A program made the position numbers and the translations under genes. From positions 1,736,001 through 1,800,000 of the forward strand of contig NZ_CP072844.1 of assembly GCF_017948405.1 (NCBI RefSeq): a stretch of 64,000 nucleotides of DNA, written 5' to 3'. This document shows, piece after piece, positions 39,138-48,957 of this stretch. The DNA is from Psychrosphaera aestuarii. GTDB taxonomy: Bacteria > Pseudomonadota > Gammaproteobacteria > Enterobacterales > Alteromonadaceae. The first letter of the stretch is position 1. Every line of letters begins with the position of its first letter. Below the pieces are notes generated by a model. It had not been told where the DNA came from. It worked only from the letters and a program-made list of their open reading frames with translations, and ran no database searches.

Positions 39138-39965
39138 ATGACAACCGAGTTAGATACAACGCAAATGATTCAACAAGATCTTCCCTTAGCGTTAGTGAGA
39201 GGAGAAATTGTTATAGACCGTCCACAAGACTTGTTTATACCTCCAGATGCAATGGAGGTGTTCTTGGACGCTTTTGAAGGACCACTAGATTTTTTGTTGT
39301 ATCTAATTAAAAAACAAAAGTTTGATATTGTCGATCTGCCTATTTTTGAAATAACTCAACAATATATGAAGTATGTTGAGTTGATGCGCGACTTAAAACT
39401 TGAGTTGGCTGCTGAATACTTAGTAATGGCGGCTTTGCTGGCAGAGATTAAATCAAGATTGTTGTTACCAAAACACGATGAACTTCAAGAAGAAGAACAT
39501 GACCCGCGGGCAGAGCTGATTCGTAGACTGCAACAATACGAAGTTATAAAATCTGCAGCCTTAGATTTAGATAACCTTCCTCGTTTAGAAAGGGATCACT
39601 GTATCGTTTCCGCATTACCTCCAAGTGACATGGAAATACAGATAGAATCACCTAGTATCGATATTCAAGAGTTGGTCATGGCGTTTCAAGACATCTTAAA
39701 GCGTGCGAATGCTTTTCAGCATCATGAAATATCTAAAGAGCGTCTTTCCACAAGAGAACGAATGTCACAGATATTAGAAAAATTAAGGCATAACCGCCAA
39801 TTTTTTCCATTTGAACAACTGTTTGATGTTAGTGAAGGAAAAGCGGGTGTAGTCGTAACATTTTTAGCCATTTTAGAATTAGTAAAAGAGTCCATGTTAG
39901 ACGTCGTTCAAGCTTCGGCTTTTGGTGTTTTGCATGTAAAATACAAAGGAGCAGACCTTGAGTGA
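39138..39965 (+). CDS. scpA: Segregation and condensation protein A
   Basis: ScpA is the kleisin that joins SMC and ScpB in chromosome condensation. The motif FLDAFEGPLDFLLYLIKKQKFD is near 34-55, and the C-terminal winged-helix part ends near 270. I start at the ATG at 39138, 1 base after yciO, giving 275 residues; the frame is open 69 bases upstream but that would overlap yciO. No smc gene is near. In many gammaproteobacteria MukBEF replaces this set, so its presence is typical of Alteromonadales. Confidence 0.92.
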   Translation: MTTELDTTQMIQQDLPLALVRGEIVIDRPQDLFIPPDAMEVFLDAFEGPLDFLLYLIKKQKFDIVDLPIFEITQQYMKYVELMRDLKLELAAEYLVMAALLAEIKSRLLLPKHDELQEEEHDPRAELIRRLQQYEVIKSAALDLDNLPRLERDHCIVSALPPSDMEIQIESPSIDIQELVMAFQDILKRANAFQHHEISKERLSTRERMSQILEKLRHNRQFFPFEQLFDVSEGKAGVVVTFLAILELVKESMLDVVQASAFGVLHVKYKGADLE

Positions 39966-40557
39966 AATAAAAGTAGGTCTATTTTCTAAAAACCAATTAA
40001 AATCTATTATAGAAGCTGTTGTATTTAGTCAACGAAAACCAATTTCAATTGCACAAATTCAAAGTTTGATTTTTCCTGATGACAACATCAAAAAATTGGA
40101 TATTGAAGCAGCTTTAGAATTATTGAAAAAAGATTATAAAAACAAGTCAATCGAGTTAGTAGAATTAGCAACAGGTTTCTGCTTTCAAACTAAACAAGAG
40201 TATGCGCCTTGGGTTAGTCGGTTGTGGCATGAAAAGCCTGCAAAATACAGCAGAGCGTTATTGGAAACCCTAGCGCTAATTGCATACCAGCAGCCAATTA
40301 CTCGCGGTGAAATAGAGGATGTTAGAGGTGTATCTGTGAGCTCTAGCATTATCAAAACATTAATTGACCGAGAGTGGGTAAAAGTAGTAGGGCATAAGGA
40401 AGTCCCAGGTCGGCCATCCTTATATGGAACGGATAAAAACTTTTTAGATTACTTTGGATTAAGGTCATTGTCTGAGCTTCCGACCTTAATGGAACCAGAA
40501 TCCATTGAACTAATTGCCGGTAGATTAGAAAAAGAATTAACACATGACGGTGACTAG
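39958..40557 (+). CDS. scpB: Segregation and condensation protein B
   Basis: ScpB dimers regulate the Smc-ScpA complex. The 199-residue protein contains RALLETLALIAYQQPITRGE near 99-118 and the winged-helix segment GRPSLYGTDKNFLDYFGL near 150-167, typical of the family. The start is a TTG overlapping the end of scpA by 8 bases. It precedes rluB by 41 bases, a common order. Confidence 0.93.
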   Translation: MSEIKVGLFSKNQLKSIIEAVVFSQRKPISIAQIQSLIFPDDNIKKLDIEAALELLKKDYKNKSIELVELATGFCFQTKQEYAPWVSRLWHEKPAKYSRALLETLALIAYQQPITRGEIEDVRGVSVSSSIIKTLIDREWVKVVGHKEVPGRPSLYGTDKNFLDYFGLRSLSELPTLMEPESIELIAGRLEKELTHDGD

Positions 40558-40598
40558 ACATCGTTATGTACAAATTAAATAGTAGAGAAATTATATAA

Positions 40599-41465
40599 AT
40601 GAGTGAAAAACTACAAAAAGTATTAGCACGCTGCGGCGTTGGCTCGAGACGTGAAATGGAAACGTATATTTCAAGTAATAGAGTCAGCGTAAACGGCAAC
40701 GTTGCCAAACTTGGCGATCGTGTTGAAGGTACAGAAACAATCAGAGTTGATGGCCATATTGTTGATATTAGATCGCAAGAAGATGAAATTTGTCGTGTAA
40801 TTATGTACAACAAGCCAGAAGGTGAGATGTGTACACGTAAAGATCCAGAGGGTCGCCCGACTGTTTACGATCGTTTACCACAGTTAAAAAATAGTCGTTG
40901 GATTGGCATTGGTCGTTTAGACGTAAATACGTCAGGGCTTTTATTGTTTACCAATGACGGCGAATTAGCTAATCGATTAATGCACCCGAGTTATGAAGTA
41001 GAGCGTGAGTATTCGGTGCGCGTATTTGGTGAAGTTACGAATGAAAAACTTCATAATTTGACTAAAGGTGTTGAATTAGAAGATGGAATGGCAAAGTTCG
41101 ATCGTGTTAAAGCCGAACGTAATTCAGATGACGAAAGTAAGAACAAATGGTTCAGTGTTAGCCTAAAAGAAGGTCGTAATAGAGAAGTACGTCGTTTATG
41201 GGCGTCTCAAGAGCTAACGGTTTCAAGGTTAGTGCGCGTAAGGTACTCTGAGATAAAACTAGACAGACGATTAATCCAAGGTGGATGGAAAGAACTTGGT
41301 TTGGACGAATTAAACCAGTTACGTAAAAAAGTTGGTCTAGACAGAGAACTTCGCGAATTCAACCCGAATATACAAAAAGATACCGCGCAGACAAGACGCG
41401 TCGCTCATGCTCGAATTAAACGAGCCGTTAAAAAGCATAAAATGCGTCAAGCGAAACAAAAATAA
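40599..41465 (+). CDS. rluB: 23S rRNA pseudouridine synthase RluB (psi2605)
   Basis: The 288-residue enzyme has an N-terminal S4 RNA-binding domain (about 3-60) and the RsuA-family motif [14 protein letters not shown] near 105-118 with catalytic Asp108. The Lys/Arg-rich C-terminus (from about 255) is typical of RluB. It follows scpAB in the usual order. A strong intrinsic terminator ends the rnm-rluB group. Confidence 0.94.
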   Translation: MSEKLQKVLARCGVGSRREMETYISSNRVSVNGNVAKLGDRVEGTETIRVDGHIVDIRSQEDEICRVIMYNKPEGEMCTRKDPEGRPTVYDRLPQLKNSRWIGIGRLDVNTSGLLLFTNDGELANRLMHPSYEVEREYSVRVFGEVTNEKLHNLTKGVELEDGMAKFDRVKAERNSDDESKNKWFSVSLKEGRNREVRRLWASQELTVSRLVRVRYSEIKLDRRLIQGGWKELGLDELNQLRKKVGLDRELREFNPNIQKDTAQTRRVAHARIKRAVKKHKMRQAKQK

Positions 41466-41472
41466 GTTTTAG

Positions 41473-41498
41473 GCCCCTGTAATAAAACAGGGGCTTTT
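41473..41498 (+). terminator. Intrinsic terminator after rluB
   Basis: GCCCCTGT (41473-41480) pairs perfectly with ACAGGGGC (41487-41494) around a 6-base loop, followed by TTTTCT. It sits right at the stop of the converging HD-GYP gene. Confidence 0.9.
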
Positions 41499-43121
41499 CT
41501 ATTCAGGGTCTTTATATTTTTCGTAAATCGCTACAAACTCTTCATAATTGTCAATGAACAGCGTGACTAATTCAGGATCAAATTTACGACCAGACTGCTC
41601 CACAATAAATGAGTTTACGGTCGACTGATCCCAAGCCGGTTTGTAACACCGTTTACTCATTAATGCGTCAAACACATCAGCAATCGCAGTAATTCGTCCA
41701 TAAATATGGATGTCTGTCCCTTTTAGACCAGCAGGGTAACCCGAACCATCCCAATTTTCGTGGTGCTGCCCAGCAAGTATTGCACCTGCTTGGAATATCG
41801 GCTTTTTTAAATGGTTTAATGTATTAAAGCCAACTTCAGCGTGGGTTTTCATTATTTCCCATTCGGCGTCAGTAAGCGGTCCAGGCTTATTTAATATACT
41901 GTCAGGAATTGCAACTTTACCTACGTCATGTAGTGGAGAGGCAAAAAACAATTCGTCACATTGCGCTTCACTTAAGCCGTATTTCTGTGCCATTAACTTT
42001 GAGTACATAGCAACGCGGCGGACATGATTGCCAGTCTCTTTAGAGCGAGACTCAGCTAACTCGCATACGGAATAAATAATGTCTTTTTGAGTCGTAGATA
42101 CTTCATCGTAAAGTTCGATATTTTCCAGCGCTATTGCAACATTTTTACAAAATAGCTCTATTAAAAAATAATCTGTAGGGGAAATGTTTGTGTTGCCCCT
42201 AATGGCTAGGACGAGCCGTTTTTCGCCATAAGAATTGGTGAATACTATTCGGTTACTTTCAGTAATAAACTCGCTGCCCTGATGATACTCTGTGATTGAG
42301 GTTAATTCAGTAATGAGATCATTCTCATCCTCTATGTTTGGGTTTTGATTTCCCGACTTTACTGATGCTAGAACTTTTACCGTCGATGAGTCTCGTGTCG
42401 CCATTACCGCATCATATTCCATTAATACGAGATCATTATCGACATACAAAATAGCAGCAAGCTGCTCAAGAGCACCCTGCGCAAAACCCTGTAGTGAGCT
42501 TTTTTCTAAAATACTTGCAGTTGCATCGATAACTTTTTCAAGGCCTTTTCTATGTTTGTCGAGAGCAACAATATCGCGATAAGATCGAAGGGCGGTATAT
42601 AATATTGAGTGTAGTTTATTGGCTGTTAACTCAGTTTTTTCGTTGTAACCGTTAATATCGTATTTTTCGATAACTTCCATTTCTGGTGCTTGTCCAGGTT
42701 GCCCTGTTCTTAGAATAACCCGTACATTATTATTATTTAATTCGTTTCTAATATAGTTTACTGTTTTTAATCCAGCATCATCGGTTTCCATTACTACGTC
42801 TAATAAAACCAAGGCAATGTCGTTATGATTAGCCACAATTTGGCACGCTTGTTCGCCAGAATATGCATGTAAAAAATGCAAAGGACGGCTCGCAAATTCA
42901 AAATGACCTAATGCAATTTCAGTAATTTGATGAATACTTGGTTCATCATCGACGATGAGAATATTCCATGGTTTAAGTACGTCCTTCACTTCATGTTCAT
43001 CTACAGGCGCTTCTGGAGCGAAAACAAAAGAGGTGTTTGCACCGTCATTTGACATACTTTCTTTGTCCTTAACATTAAACATCGGATGATGTGCTACTTT
43101 TATAATAGTGTCGGTGCCCAT
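41499..43121 (-). CDS. Receiver-DUF3369-HD-GYP response regulator (c-di-GMP phosphodiesterase type)
   Basis: Residues 53-175 are a receiver domain with Asp58/Asp59 and phospho-acceptor Asp108 (LLDVVMETDD). Residues about 185-345 fit the DUF3369 domain. The C-terminus is an HD-GYP domain with HDVGK at 398-402 and GYP at 461-463, the residues needed to hydrolyse cyclic di-GMP. The length of 540 residues is normal. It is divergent from a sensor kinase gene 37 bases away, its likely phosphate donor. Confidence 0.92.
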   Translation of the reverse strand: MGTDTIIKVAHHPMFNVKDKESMSNDGANTSFVFAPEAPVDEHEVKDVLKPWNILIVDDEPSIHQITEIALGHFEFASRPLHFLHAYSGEQACQIVANHNDIALVLLDVVMETDDAGLKTVNYIRNELNNNNVRVILRTGQPGQAPEMEVIEKYDINGYNEKTELTANKLHSILYTALRSYRDIVALDKHRKGLEKVIDATASILEKSSLQGFAQGALEQLAAILYVDNDLVLMEYDAVMATRDSSTVKVLASVKSGNQNPNIEDENDLITELTSITEYHQGSEFITESNRIVFTNSYGEKRLVLAIRGNTNISPTDYFLIELFCKNVAIALENIELYDEVSTTQKDIIYSVCELAESRSKETGNHVRRVAMYSKLMAQKYGLSEAQCDELFFASPLHDVGKVAIPDSILNKPGPLTDAEWEIMKTHAEVGFNTLNHLKKPIFQAGAILAGQHHENWDGSGYPAGLKGTDIHIYGRITAIADVFDALMSKRCYKPAWDQSTVNSFIVEQSGRKFDPELVTLFIDNYEEFVAIYEKYKDPE

Positions 43122-43158
43122 AACACTATGACTACTATTAATTTAATAGGCGAGGAAG

Positions 43159-45141
43159 GTGAATTTGTCAATATTTTCTAGAACTCTAATTTTTGTCATT
43201 GGTACATCTATGTTTGCCCTTATTGTTCTGATTTCCCTTACCGTAAACTTCAGTAAGTCATACATAAATGAAAATCTAAATGAGCGAATAGAAGCGCTGG
43301 TAAGAAGCCAAGAGATAAAGGTTGAACAGTCCCTTGATAACTTAGGAGAACTCGCTTTGAGTGTTGCCAATAACTCCCAACTTGCTGTTAGTGTTGCCAA
43401 CTTTATAAATGAAGACTCACCAGAGAACTTTGTTTCAATTCGTAAGCTACTTAACGACTTGATGGAAACGTCAGGTATGTTAGTAAAAATAGATGTTTTG
43501 GCAAAGGACGGCAAAGTTATATCGTCGTTAGGACAGTTAAATAATTTAGTGAAAGGCGAAGATTTAATAGCGAAGAGTAATAAAGCGAATTATGGCTTTC
43601 ATCGTATAAGTAAATCTTTTGTTGGAAAAACTTACTTACATGTTAAAGAGCCAATTTTTGTAAACGCACAGTTAATCGCGGAGGTCGATATTGTCATAGA
43701 TATTACATCGTCTGTAGAAACATTTTATGACAATGCAGGATTTGGTGATGATGGTTTTACGCAGGTCTACACCGTTAGCCAAAGTGGCAAATGGATAGCG
43801 CTATCAGACTTGTCGGTTGTTGAAGATTTAAAACCAAGTATTTTAATAAACAAAGTTAAATATGACGGATTTCTTAATAATATTCTAAACACTAGACAAC
43901 CATTGATCACTATCGAAAAACAAATTCCCGGCCGAGCGCTAGTAGTTTCAGTAAATATTGCAAGCGCAGAAGTATTTAATGCGATTGATACCTTTTATCT
44001 CTATTTATTCTCAGCCTTTATTTTAGTTATGTTAGTAACCTTGTTTATTGGATTTACATTCAGCCGACAAATTACTAAGCCAATAACGTATTTAAATAAT
44101 AAAGTAAGTGAAATAGCCACCGGTAAAAAAAATATAGAAATTGATTATCATCATAAAGACCCATCTGAAATAAAAACGCTATCTTACAATATTGAGATAA
44201 TGGCAAAAAATTTGTGGCACATGAATCAAGGTCTTGAGGACATAGTAAATGAACGGACAGCACAGTTAACAAAACTAAATGAAAGTCTTGAAATCACAGT
44301 TTCTGATAGAACAAAAGAGTATCAAGAGGCGAATAGCTCATTATTACAGGCGTTAGAAGAATTACACGACACCAAAAACGAGCTAGTAAAATCGGAGAAA
44401 ATGGCCTCGCTCGGTGAGCTTGTCGCAGGGGTTGCTCATGAGATAAATACTCCGTTAGGAGTTGCGGTAACGGGCGTAAGTCAGGCATTGTCGCAACTTA
44501 AGCAACTCGAAAAATTTAAAAATACTGGCACGCTTACGGCCACTAGCTTTGATACTTATATTACCGAGTCAAACAAACTTCTGTTATTGATGACAGATCA
44601 ACTAAATGTTGCTTCCAGTTTAATAAAAAATTTCAAAGAAGTTGCGGTTGACCAGAATAACTTCGATATAAGAACCCTCAAACTGCGTGAGTATTTAGAT
44701 AAAATATTTGATACTGTAAGACCCAAATACCGGCCAACACAGATCAACCTCAAACTAGATTGTCCGAATGAAATATATATTGCAACTCGGCCAGGTGCTT
44801 TTTCCCAAGTTATCTCAAACCTTCTAATTAACGCGTTAATACATGGATATGAAAAAGGAGATGTAGGCTGTGTCGAAGTAAGGTGCATAGAACTAGATGA
44901 TATATTAGTAATAAAGGTTATCGATGATGGAAAGGGGATTAAAACAGAATATCTAGAACGTGTGTTTGACCCTTTTTATACAACAAAACGAGGTCAGGGT
45001 GGCAGTGGACTAGGGTTAAGTATTGTTTACAATATAGTTAACGAAGCGTTGAAGGGGAAAATTACTGTAAAAAGTACAGAAAACATGGGATCTCAGTTTA
45101 TTATTGAGATCCCAAAGCAAATTAAAGGAGATCAAGTCTAG
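43159..45141 (+). CDS. Membrane sensor histidine kinase (HAMP, HisKA, HATPase)
   Basis: The order is: membrane segment (about 8-30), extracytoplasmic sensor region (about 35-275), second membrane segment (about 280-303), HAMP (about 304-357), a coiled coil, HisKA with phospho-His427 in GVAHEINTPLG, and an HATPase domain with NALIHG and GSGLGLSIVYN. There is no receiver, so its partner is probably the divergent HD-GYP regulator. The listed start is GTG at 43159; the sequence GAGGAAGG (43152-43159) fits better a TTG at 43165. The end overlaps the convergent yciK by 4 bases. Confidence 0.92.
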   Translation: MNLSIFSRTLIFVIGTSMFALIVLISLTVNFSKSYINENLNERIEALVRSQEIKVEQSLDNLGELALSVANNSQLAVSVANFINEDSPENFVSIRKLLNDLMETSGMLVKIDVLAKDGKVISSLGQLNNLVKGEDLIAKSNKANYGFHRISKSFVGKTYLHVKEPIFVNAQLIAEVDIVIDITSSVETFYDNAGFGDDGFTQVYTVSQSGKWIALSDLSVVEDLKPSILINKVKYDGFLNNILNTRQPLITIEKQIPGRALVVSVNIASAEVFNAIDTFYLYLFSAFILVMLVTLFIGFTFSRQITKPITYLNNKVSEIATGKKNIEIDYHHKDPSEIKTLSYNIEIMAKNLWHMNQGLEDIVNERTAQLTKLNESLEITVSDRTKEYQEANSSLLQALEELHDTKNELVKSEKMASLGELVAGVAHEINTPLGVAVTGVSQALSQLKQLEKFKNTGTLTATSFDTYITESNKLLLLMTDQLNVASSLIKNFKEVAVDQNNFDIRTLKLREYLDKIFDTVRPKYRPTQINLKLDCPNEIYIATRPGAFSQVISNLLINALIHGYEKGDVGCVEVRCIELDDILVIKVIDDGKGIKTEYLERVFDPFYTTKRGQGGSGLGLSIVYNIVNEALKGKITVKSTENMGSQFIIEIPKQIKGDQV

Positions 45142-45884
45142 CTTTGTAGATCAATAGATTGACCTTGAATATCTAGTGTTAAGTCAGACATAAGATGTAC
45201 ATAAGTCGGGATTATATCTGCCGGTGTTTTAAGGGCTGTTACATCTTCACCCGGGTAAGCTTTAGCTCGCATTTTTGTTTTAGTCGCACCCGGATTAATT
45301 GCATTAACTCGCATACCTATGTGAGCATATTCATCACTCATGGTTTGCATGAGGCCTTCTGTGGCAAATTTTGAAAACGCATATTCACCCCAAAACGCGC
45401 GTCCTTTTTTACCGACAGTACTGCTCGTGAATATTACCGAAGGGTGAGGGGCTTTTTTAAGCGCTGGGATAAGAGCTTGAGTTAAAAAGAACGTAGCCTT
45501 GAAATTAACTTTCATGACTTTATCAAAAGAATCTTCGTTAATATGTTCTATTGGATTTAAAGAATTTAATATCGACGCATTGTTAAGTAACCCATCTAAG
45601 CGACCGAACTGATCGAGTATGGTTGCCGCCATGTCTTGGTAGTTTTTCACCGTAGCGCCTTTCATATCTAAAGGTACAATAGCCGGTTGTTTACCACCGT
45701 TATGGACTATTTCATCGTAAACAGCTTCGAGCTTTTTTACTGTTTTGCCGAGTAATATGACTTCTGCACCATATTCAGCGAAAGTTATTGCAGCTTGTCT
45801 CCCGATACCGTCTCCGGCACCCGTTACTAATATAACCTTGTCATTTAATAGCGTTTTATCTTCAGGAAGTTGATCAAGTTTCAT
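45138..45884 (-). CDS. yciK: Short-chain dehydrogenase YciK
   Basis: The SDR fold is seen in VTGAGDGIGR (about 20-29), NNAS near 101 and the catalytic YAFSK near 168-172. The 248-residue protein and the neighbouring sohB match E. coli yciK-sohB synteny, although here they are on opposite strands with a lipase between. It is an NAD(P)-dependent oxidoreductase of unknown substrate. Its 3' end overlaps the sensor kinase gene by 4 bases. Confidence 0.88.
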   Translation of the reverse strand: MKLDQLPEDKTLLNDKVILVTGAGDGIGRQAAITFAEYGAEVILLGKTVKKLEAVYDEIVHNGGKQPAIVPLDMKGATVKNYQDMAATILDQFGRLDGLLNNASILNSLNPIEHINEDSFDKVMKVNFKATFFLTQALIPALKKAPHPSVIFTSSTVGKKGRAFWGEYAFSKFATEGLMQTMSDEYAHIGMRVNAINPGATKTKMRAKAYPGEDVTALKTPADIIPTYVHLMSDLTLDIQGQSIDLQS

Positions 45885-46104
45885 AAAATATCGTTATAAA
45901 AGAATTTAAGTAGCAGTATGTTACAGGTCATCACGGTTAAATTCATTAATAGATGAAAATTTTTACATTGATTTTGACGCTAATACTAGCTTATTGTTTT
46001 TTTCTAATGTAACTTTGACTGGTCTAAGCTGTTAATAATGTCCCAAATTAAAATAAGACGTAGAAACGTCAATAAAAATAATAACTAGGACTCTGGGGAG
46101 AGAA

Positions 46105-48840
46105 ATGAAAAAATTAGTACTTAGTTTAGCAATTACAAGTGCACTAGGCCTTACCGCCTGTGATGATACAACACTTGCTGATGTTCAAACAGAAAACGCG
46201 CAACAGCGCACTGAGTTGGAAGCGGCGGCGGTAGCCAAGGCAACCACACCAAGAATTAGAGTGGTATTTAACCCATCAGCGGGTGAAATATCTGTACCAA
46301 ACGACCTTTTATATAGCGGAACTACAGACGGTACATTAGAAATGCCTTCTGAAGTTGCTTCTAAGTCGGCTGGCGAAGCAGTTGATTTTAGCAACCCACA
46401 ATCTGCAATCGGTGCTCTTGATGGTTGGGGTACACAAAACTCTTTCACAATTGCTTTGGATTATACCAGTGCTAGCGACGTAACTATCGACGCTAACTCG
46501 CTTATGGTTCCTGGCGCGGTTGATGTTTATAAAGTAGAAAAATTCCCAAGTTTGACGGATGCAGAATGTATGGATCCGGCAAAGTCAGGCTTATTATGTA
46601 AAGGCGAAGAGAAACTAACATTTGGCGTAGATTACTTTGCTAGATTGGTCGGTGGCTCTATAGCGATAATTCCACTTAAGCCATTTGAAGGTGGTGCGAG
46701 CTATGTTGTTGCGCTTAGCGATAAAGTCGTTGATAGCAACGGCAACGCCTTATTACCATCGAGCACGTATAACAGTGTAAAAACTGATATTAATACCGCT
46801 CCACTAGTACTTCCTTCGATACCAACATCTGAACTAAATGCTACTCAAGCGGGTATCCGTTTACTTCAAACGATGATAAATAACTTTGAAGACGTTTTGG
46901 AAGCAGATTTGGGCGCGGATGGTGCGTCTATTGTTTATACACAAGCCTTCACTGTTCAGTCAGCCGGTTTGCCTTCAGCAGATCCGCTACAAGTAGTTAA
47001 AAAACTGAATGGACAAACATTTGGTGCAATGGCGCAAGCTGACGCAACTTCTGTTGTAATGCCAATGAGACGTGTTACTACAGCGGTTCCAATTGACGCC
47101 GAAGGCAATACTGTTGATGTAGAATTAACCGTTGCTATGGCACTAGCTGCAGCTGGCGCGATTCCAAACGACCCAACATCACAAGCATACGCTTTGTATA
47201 ACTCGGCTAACTTGTTTGGCGCTATGGTTTCGTTACCATACTACCTAGAGGATGGCACTGATGCGTTATCAAGTCGTTGGAAAGCGATGTGTGATAGTGG
47301 CGCAACGTTAAATGCATTGTCAGCTGAGCAAAAAGCAGCATTAGCCGCTGGCGCTGGTGATAACCATGAAATGTGTGTGCAACTTGGTCTTGCGGATTTT
47401 GGTGTCGACACTGCTCGCCATTTGACAAAATACAATCCGATTCCTGCTGTACAAAGTGTTCAAAATGTACCAGTTCAAATCACGGTTCCAAATATTGATA
47501 ATGCAAACTTGGTTCGACCAGCGTTTGGGCTTACAGAGCCACTAGTTAAACCGGAGAATGGCTGGCCTGTAGTTATTCTTCAGCATGGTGTAACTTCTAA
47601 AAAAGAAGATATGTTGGCAGCAACAGGTATCTTATCTGCAATGGGTTTTGTAACTGTTGCGATTGATCACCCGCTGCACGGTCAACGTGGTTTTGTAGTG
47701 GAAGTTGAAGGTGCAGACCCTATTGTAGTAAATGCTTCTTCAGGTATACCTGGGAATAATCCGACAGCATACTTGAACTTACAAAGCTTGTTATCAGCGC
47801 GTGATAATATGCGTCAATCTATTGCTGATGCTTTAAAATTACGTCTTTCAATTAATGCCTTAGTAGATTTTACTAACCCAATGGCACCAGATATGAAAGT
47901 TATAGATACATCGAACGTTCATTATTTAGGGCATTCTTTAGGCGCAATTACTGGTGCTGGTTTTACCGCCGTTGCGAACACACCGACTGGTGTTCCTGAA
48001 CTAGACGCACTTTATAAGATTAACAGCTCGGTATTATCTAACCCAGGTGGTGGTGTTGGTAATTTCTTAGTTGAATCTGGTGCATTTGGGCCATTGGTGC
48101 AAGCGTCAATTATCTATGGCTTAGGTAATGAGTTAACTGCAGCGTTAGCCGCAAATCTGCAACCAGAAGCATTTGCAGCAATTGTTCAAGCTAACCCACA
48201 ACAATGTGGTCCAGCGCTAGATGCTAACTTTAACGTTGTTGATCAAAACGTAGCGTTAGTTTGTGCGTACCAAGCACTAAAAGCGCAAGCTGAAGCGGAA
48301 AATAACGTGGAGTTATTAGCCGGAATGCAAGCAGGTTTTGCTCAGTTCTCTTTTGCGGCTCAAACTGTTATAGATTCATCAGACCCGACAAACTATGCAA
48401 GTCTGCTTAAAGCAAACGGTACGCCTGTATTAGTTTACGAAATGGTTGGCGATGAAGGTAGCGAAGTCGCAGGTTTAGGCCTTAACCCATCAGACCAAGT
48501 TGTACCAAACTCTGTTACAACAAACCCTCTGGCAGGTACAAGTGGCTTTGAAGCAGTAATGGGGCTTTCCAAAGTAACAGACTGTGGTATGTCTGAAACA
48601 GGCTTCCAAAGCATTGTTGAGTTTAAATATGGTTCTCATGGCACTGTACTTAGCCCAGCAACATCGTTACCTATGCCGTATCCTCAGCTTTATTCTGCAG
48701 TAAATGCTGAAACCATTATTATGGCTGGTACTTTCTTTGGGTCGAACGGTAAACTTGTTAATATTACACCGACAGCCATTGGTGCTGGTATAATAGAGGG
48801 CGTTGACGCGGAAACTGCGTGTCAAACACCCGCTCCGTAA
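46105..48840 (+). CDS. VolA/Pla-1-type lipase lipoprotein
   Basis: The 911-residue product has a lipoprotein signal peptide with lipobox LTAC and lipidated Cys19. The lipase nucleophile is Ser611 in HYLGHSLGAITG, and the region around HGQRGFVVE near 530-538 supports an alpha/beta hydrolase. It belongs to the VolA/Pla-1/cef lipase family, which in Vibrio is a surface phospholipase. Residue +2 after the Cys is Asp, which in E. coli would retain a lipoprotein in the inner membrane; the rule may not hold here. GGGGAGAG precedes the ATG, and the gene ends with its own terminator. Confidence 0.86.
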   Translation: MKKLVLSLAITSALGLTACDDTTLADVQTENAQQRTELEAAAVAKATTPRIRVVFNPSAGEISVPNDLLYSGTTDGTLEMPSEVASKSAGEAVDFSNPQSAIGALDGWGTQNSFTIALDYTSASDVTIDANSLMVPGAVDVYKVEKFPSLTDAECMDPAKSGLLCKGEEKLTFGVDYFARLVGGSIAIIPLKPFEGGASYVVALSDKVVDSNGNALLPSSTYNSVKTDINTAPLVLPSIPTSELNATQAGIRLLQTMINNFEDVLEADLGADGASIVYTQAFTVQSAGLPSADPLQVVKKLNGQTFGAMAQADATSVVMPMRRVTTAVPIDAEGNTVDVELTVAMALAAAGAIPNDPTSQAYALYNSANLFGAMVSLPYYLEDGTDALSSRWKAMCDSGATLNALSAEQKAALAAGAGDNHEMCVQLGLADFGVDTARHLTKYNPIPAVQSVQNVPVQITVPNIDNANLVRPAFGLTEPLVKPENGWPVVILQHGVTSKKEDMLAATGILSAMGFVTVAIDHPLHGQRGFVVEVEGADPIVVNASSGIPGNNPTAYLNLQSLLSARDNMRQSIADALKLRLSINALVDFTNPMAPDMKVIDTSNVHYLGHSLGAITGAGFTAVANTPTGVPELDALYKINSSVLSNPGGGVGNFLVESGAFGPLVQASIIYGLGNELTAALAANLQPEAFAAIVQANPQQCGPALDANFNVVDQNVALVCAYQALKAQAEAENNVELLAGMQAGFAQFSFAAQTVIDSSDPTNYASLLKANGTPVLVYEMVGDEGSEVAGLGLNPSDQVVPNSVTTNPLAGTSGFEAVMGLSKVTDCGMSETGFQSIVEFKYGSHGTVLSPATSLPMPYPQLYSAVNAETIIMAGTFFGSNGKLVNITPTAIGAGIIEGVDAETACQTPAP

Positions 48841-48862
48841 TAGATAACGTAACGTTACAAAT

Positions 48863-48888
48863 AAAAAACCAGCTTAGGCTGGTTTTTT
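48863..48888 (+). terminator. Intrinsic terminator after the lipase gene
   Basis: AACCAGC (48867-48873) pairs with GCTGGTT (48878-48884), extended by A/T pairs, and ends in six Ts. Confidence 0.9.
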
Positions 48889-48957
48889 GTTTTTATTAAG
48901 AAATAATACACAATATTAAAATCATCATTAAGATTAAAAATCTATCAGGAGTAAGAC

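Noticed and set aside
46057..46070. GACGT/ACGTC hairpin in the leader of the lipase gene
   Set aside because: The stem is only 5 base pairs with no sequence context to suggest a regulatory role.
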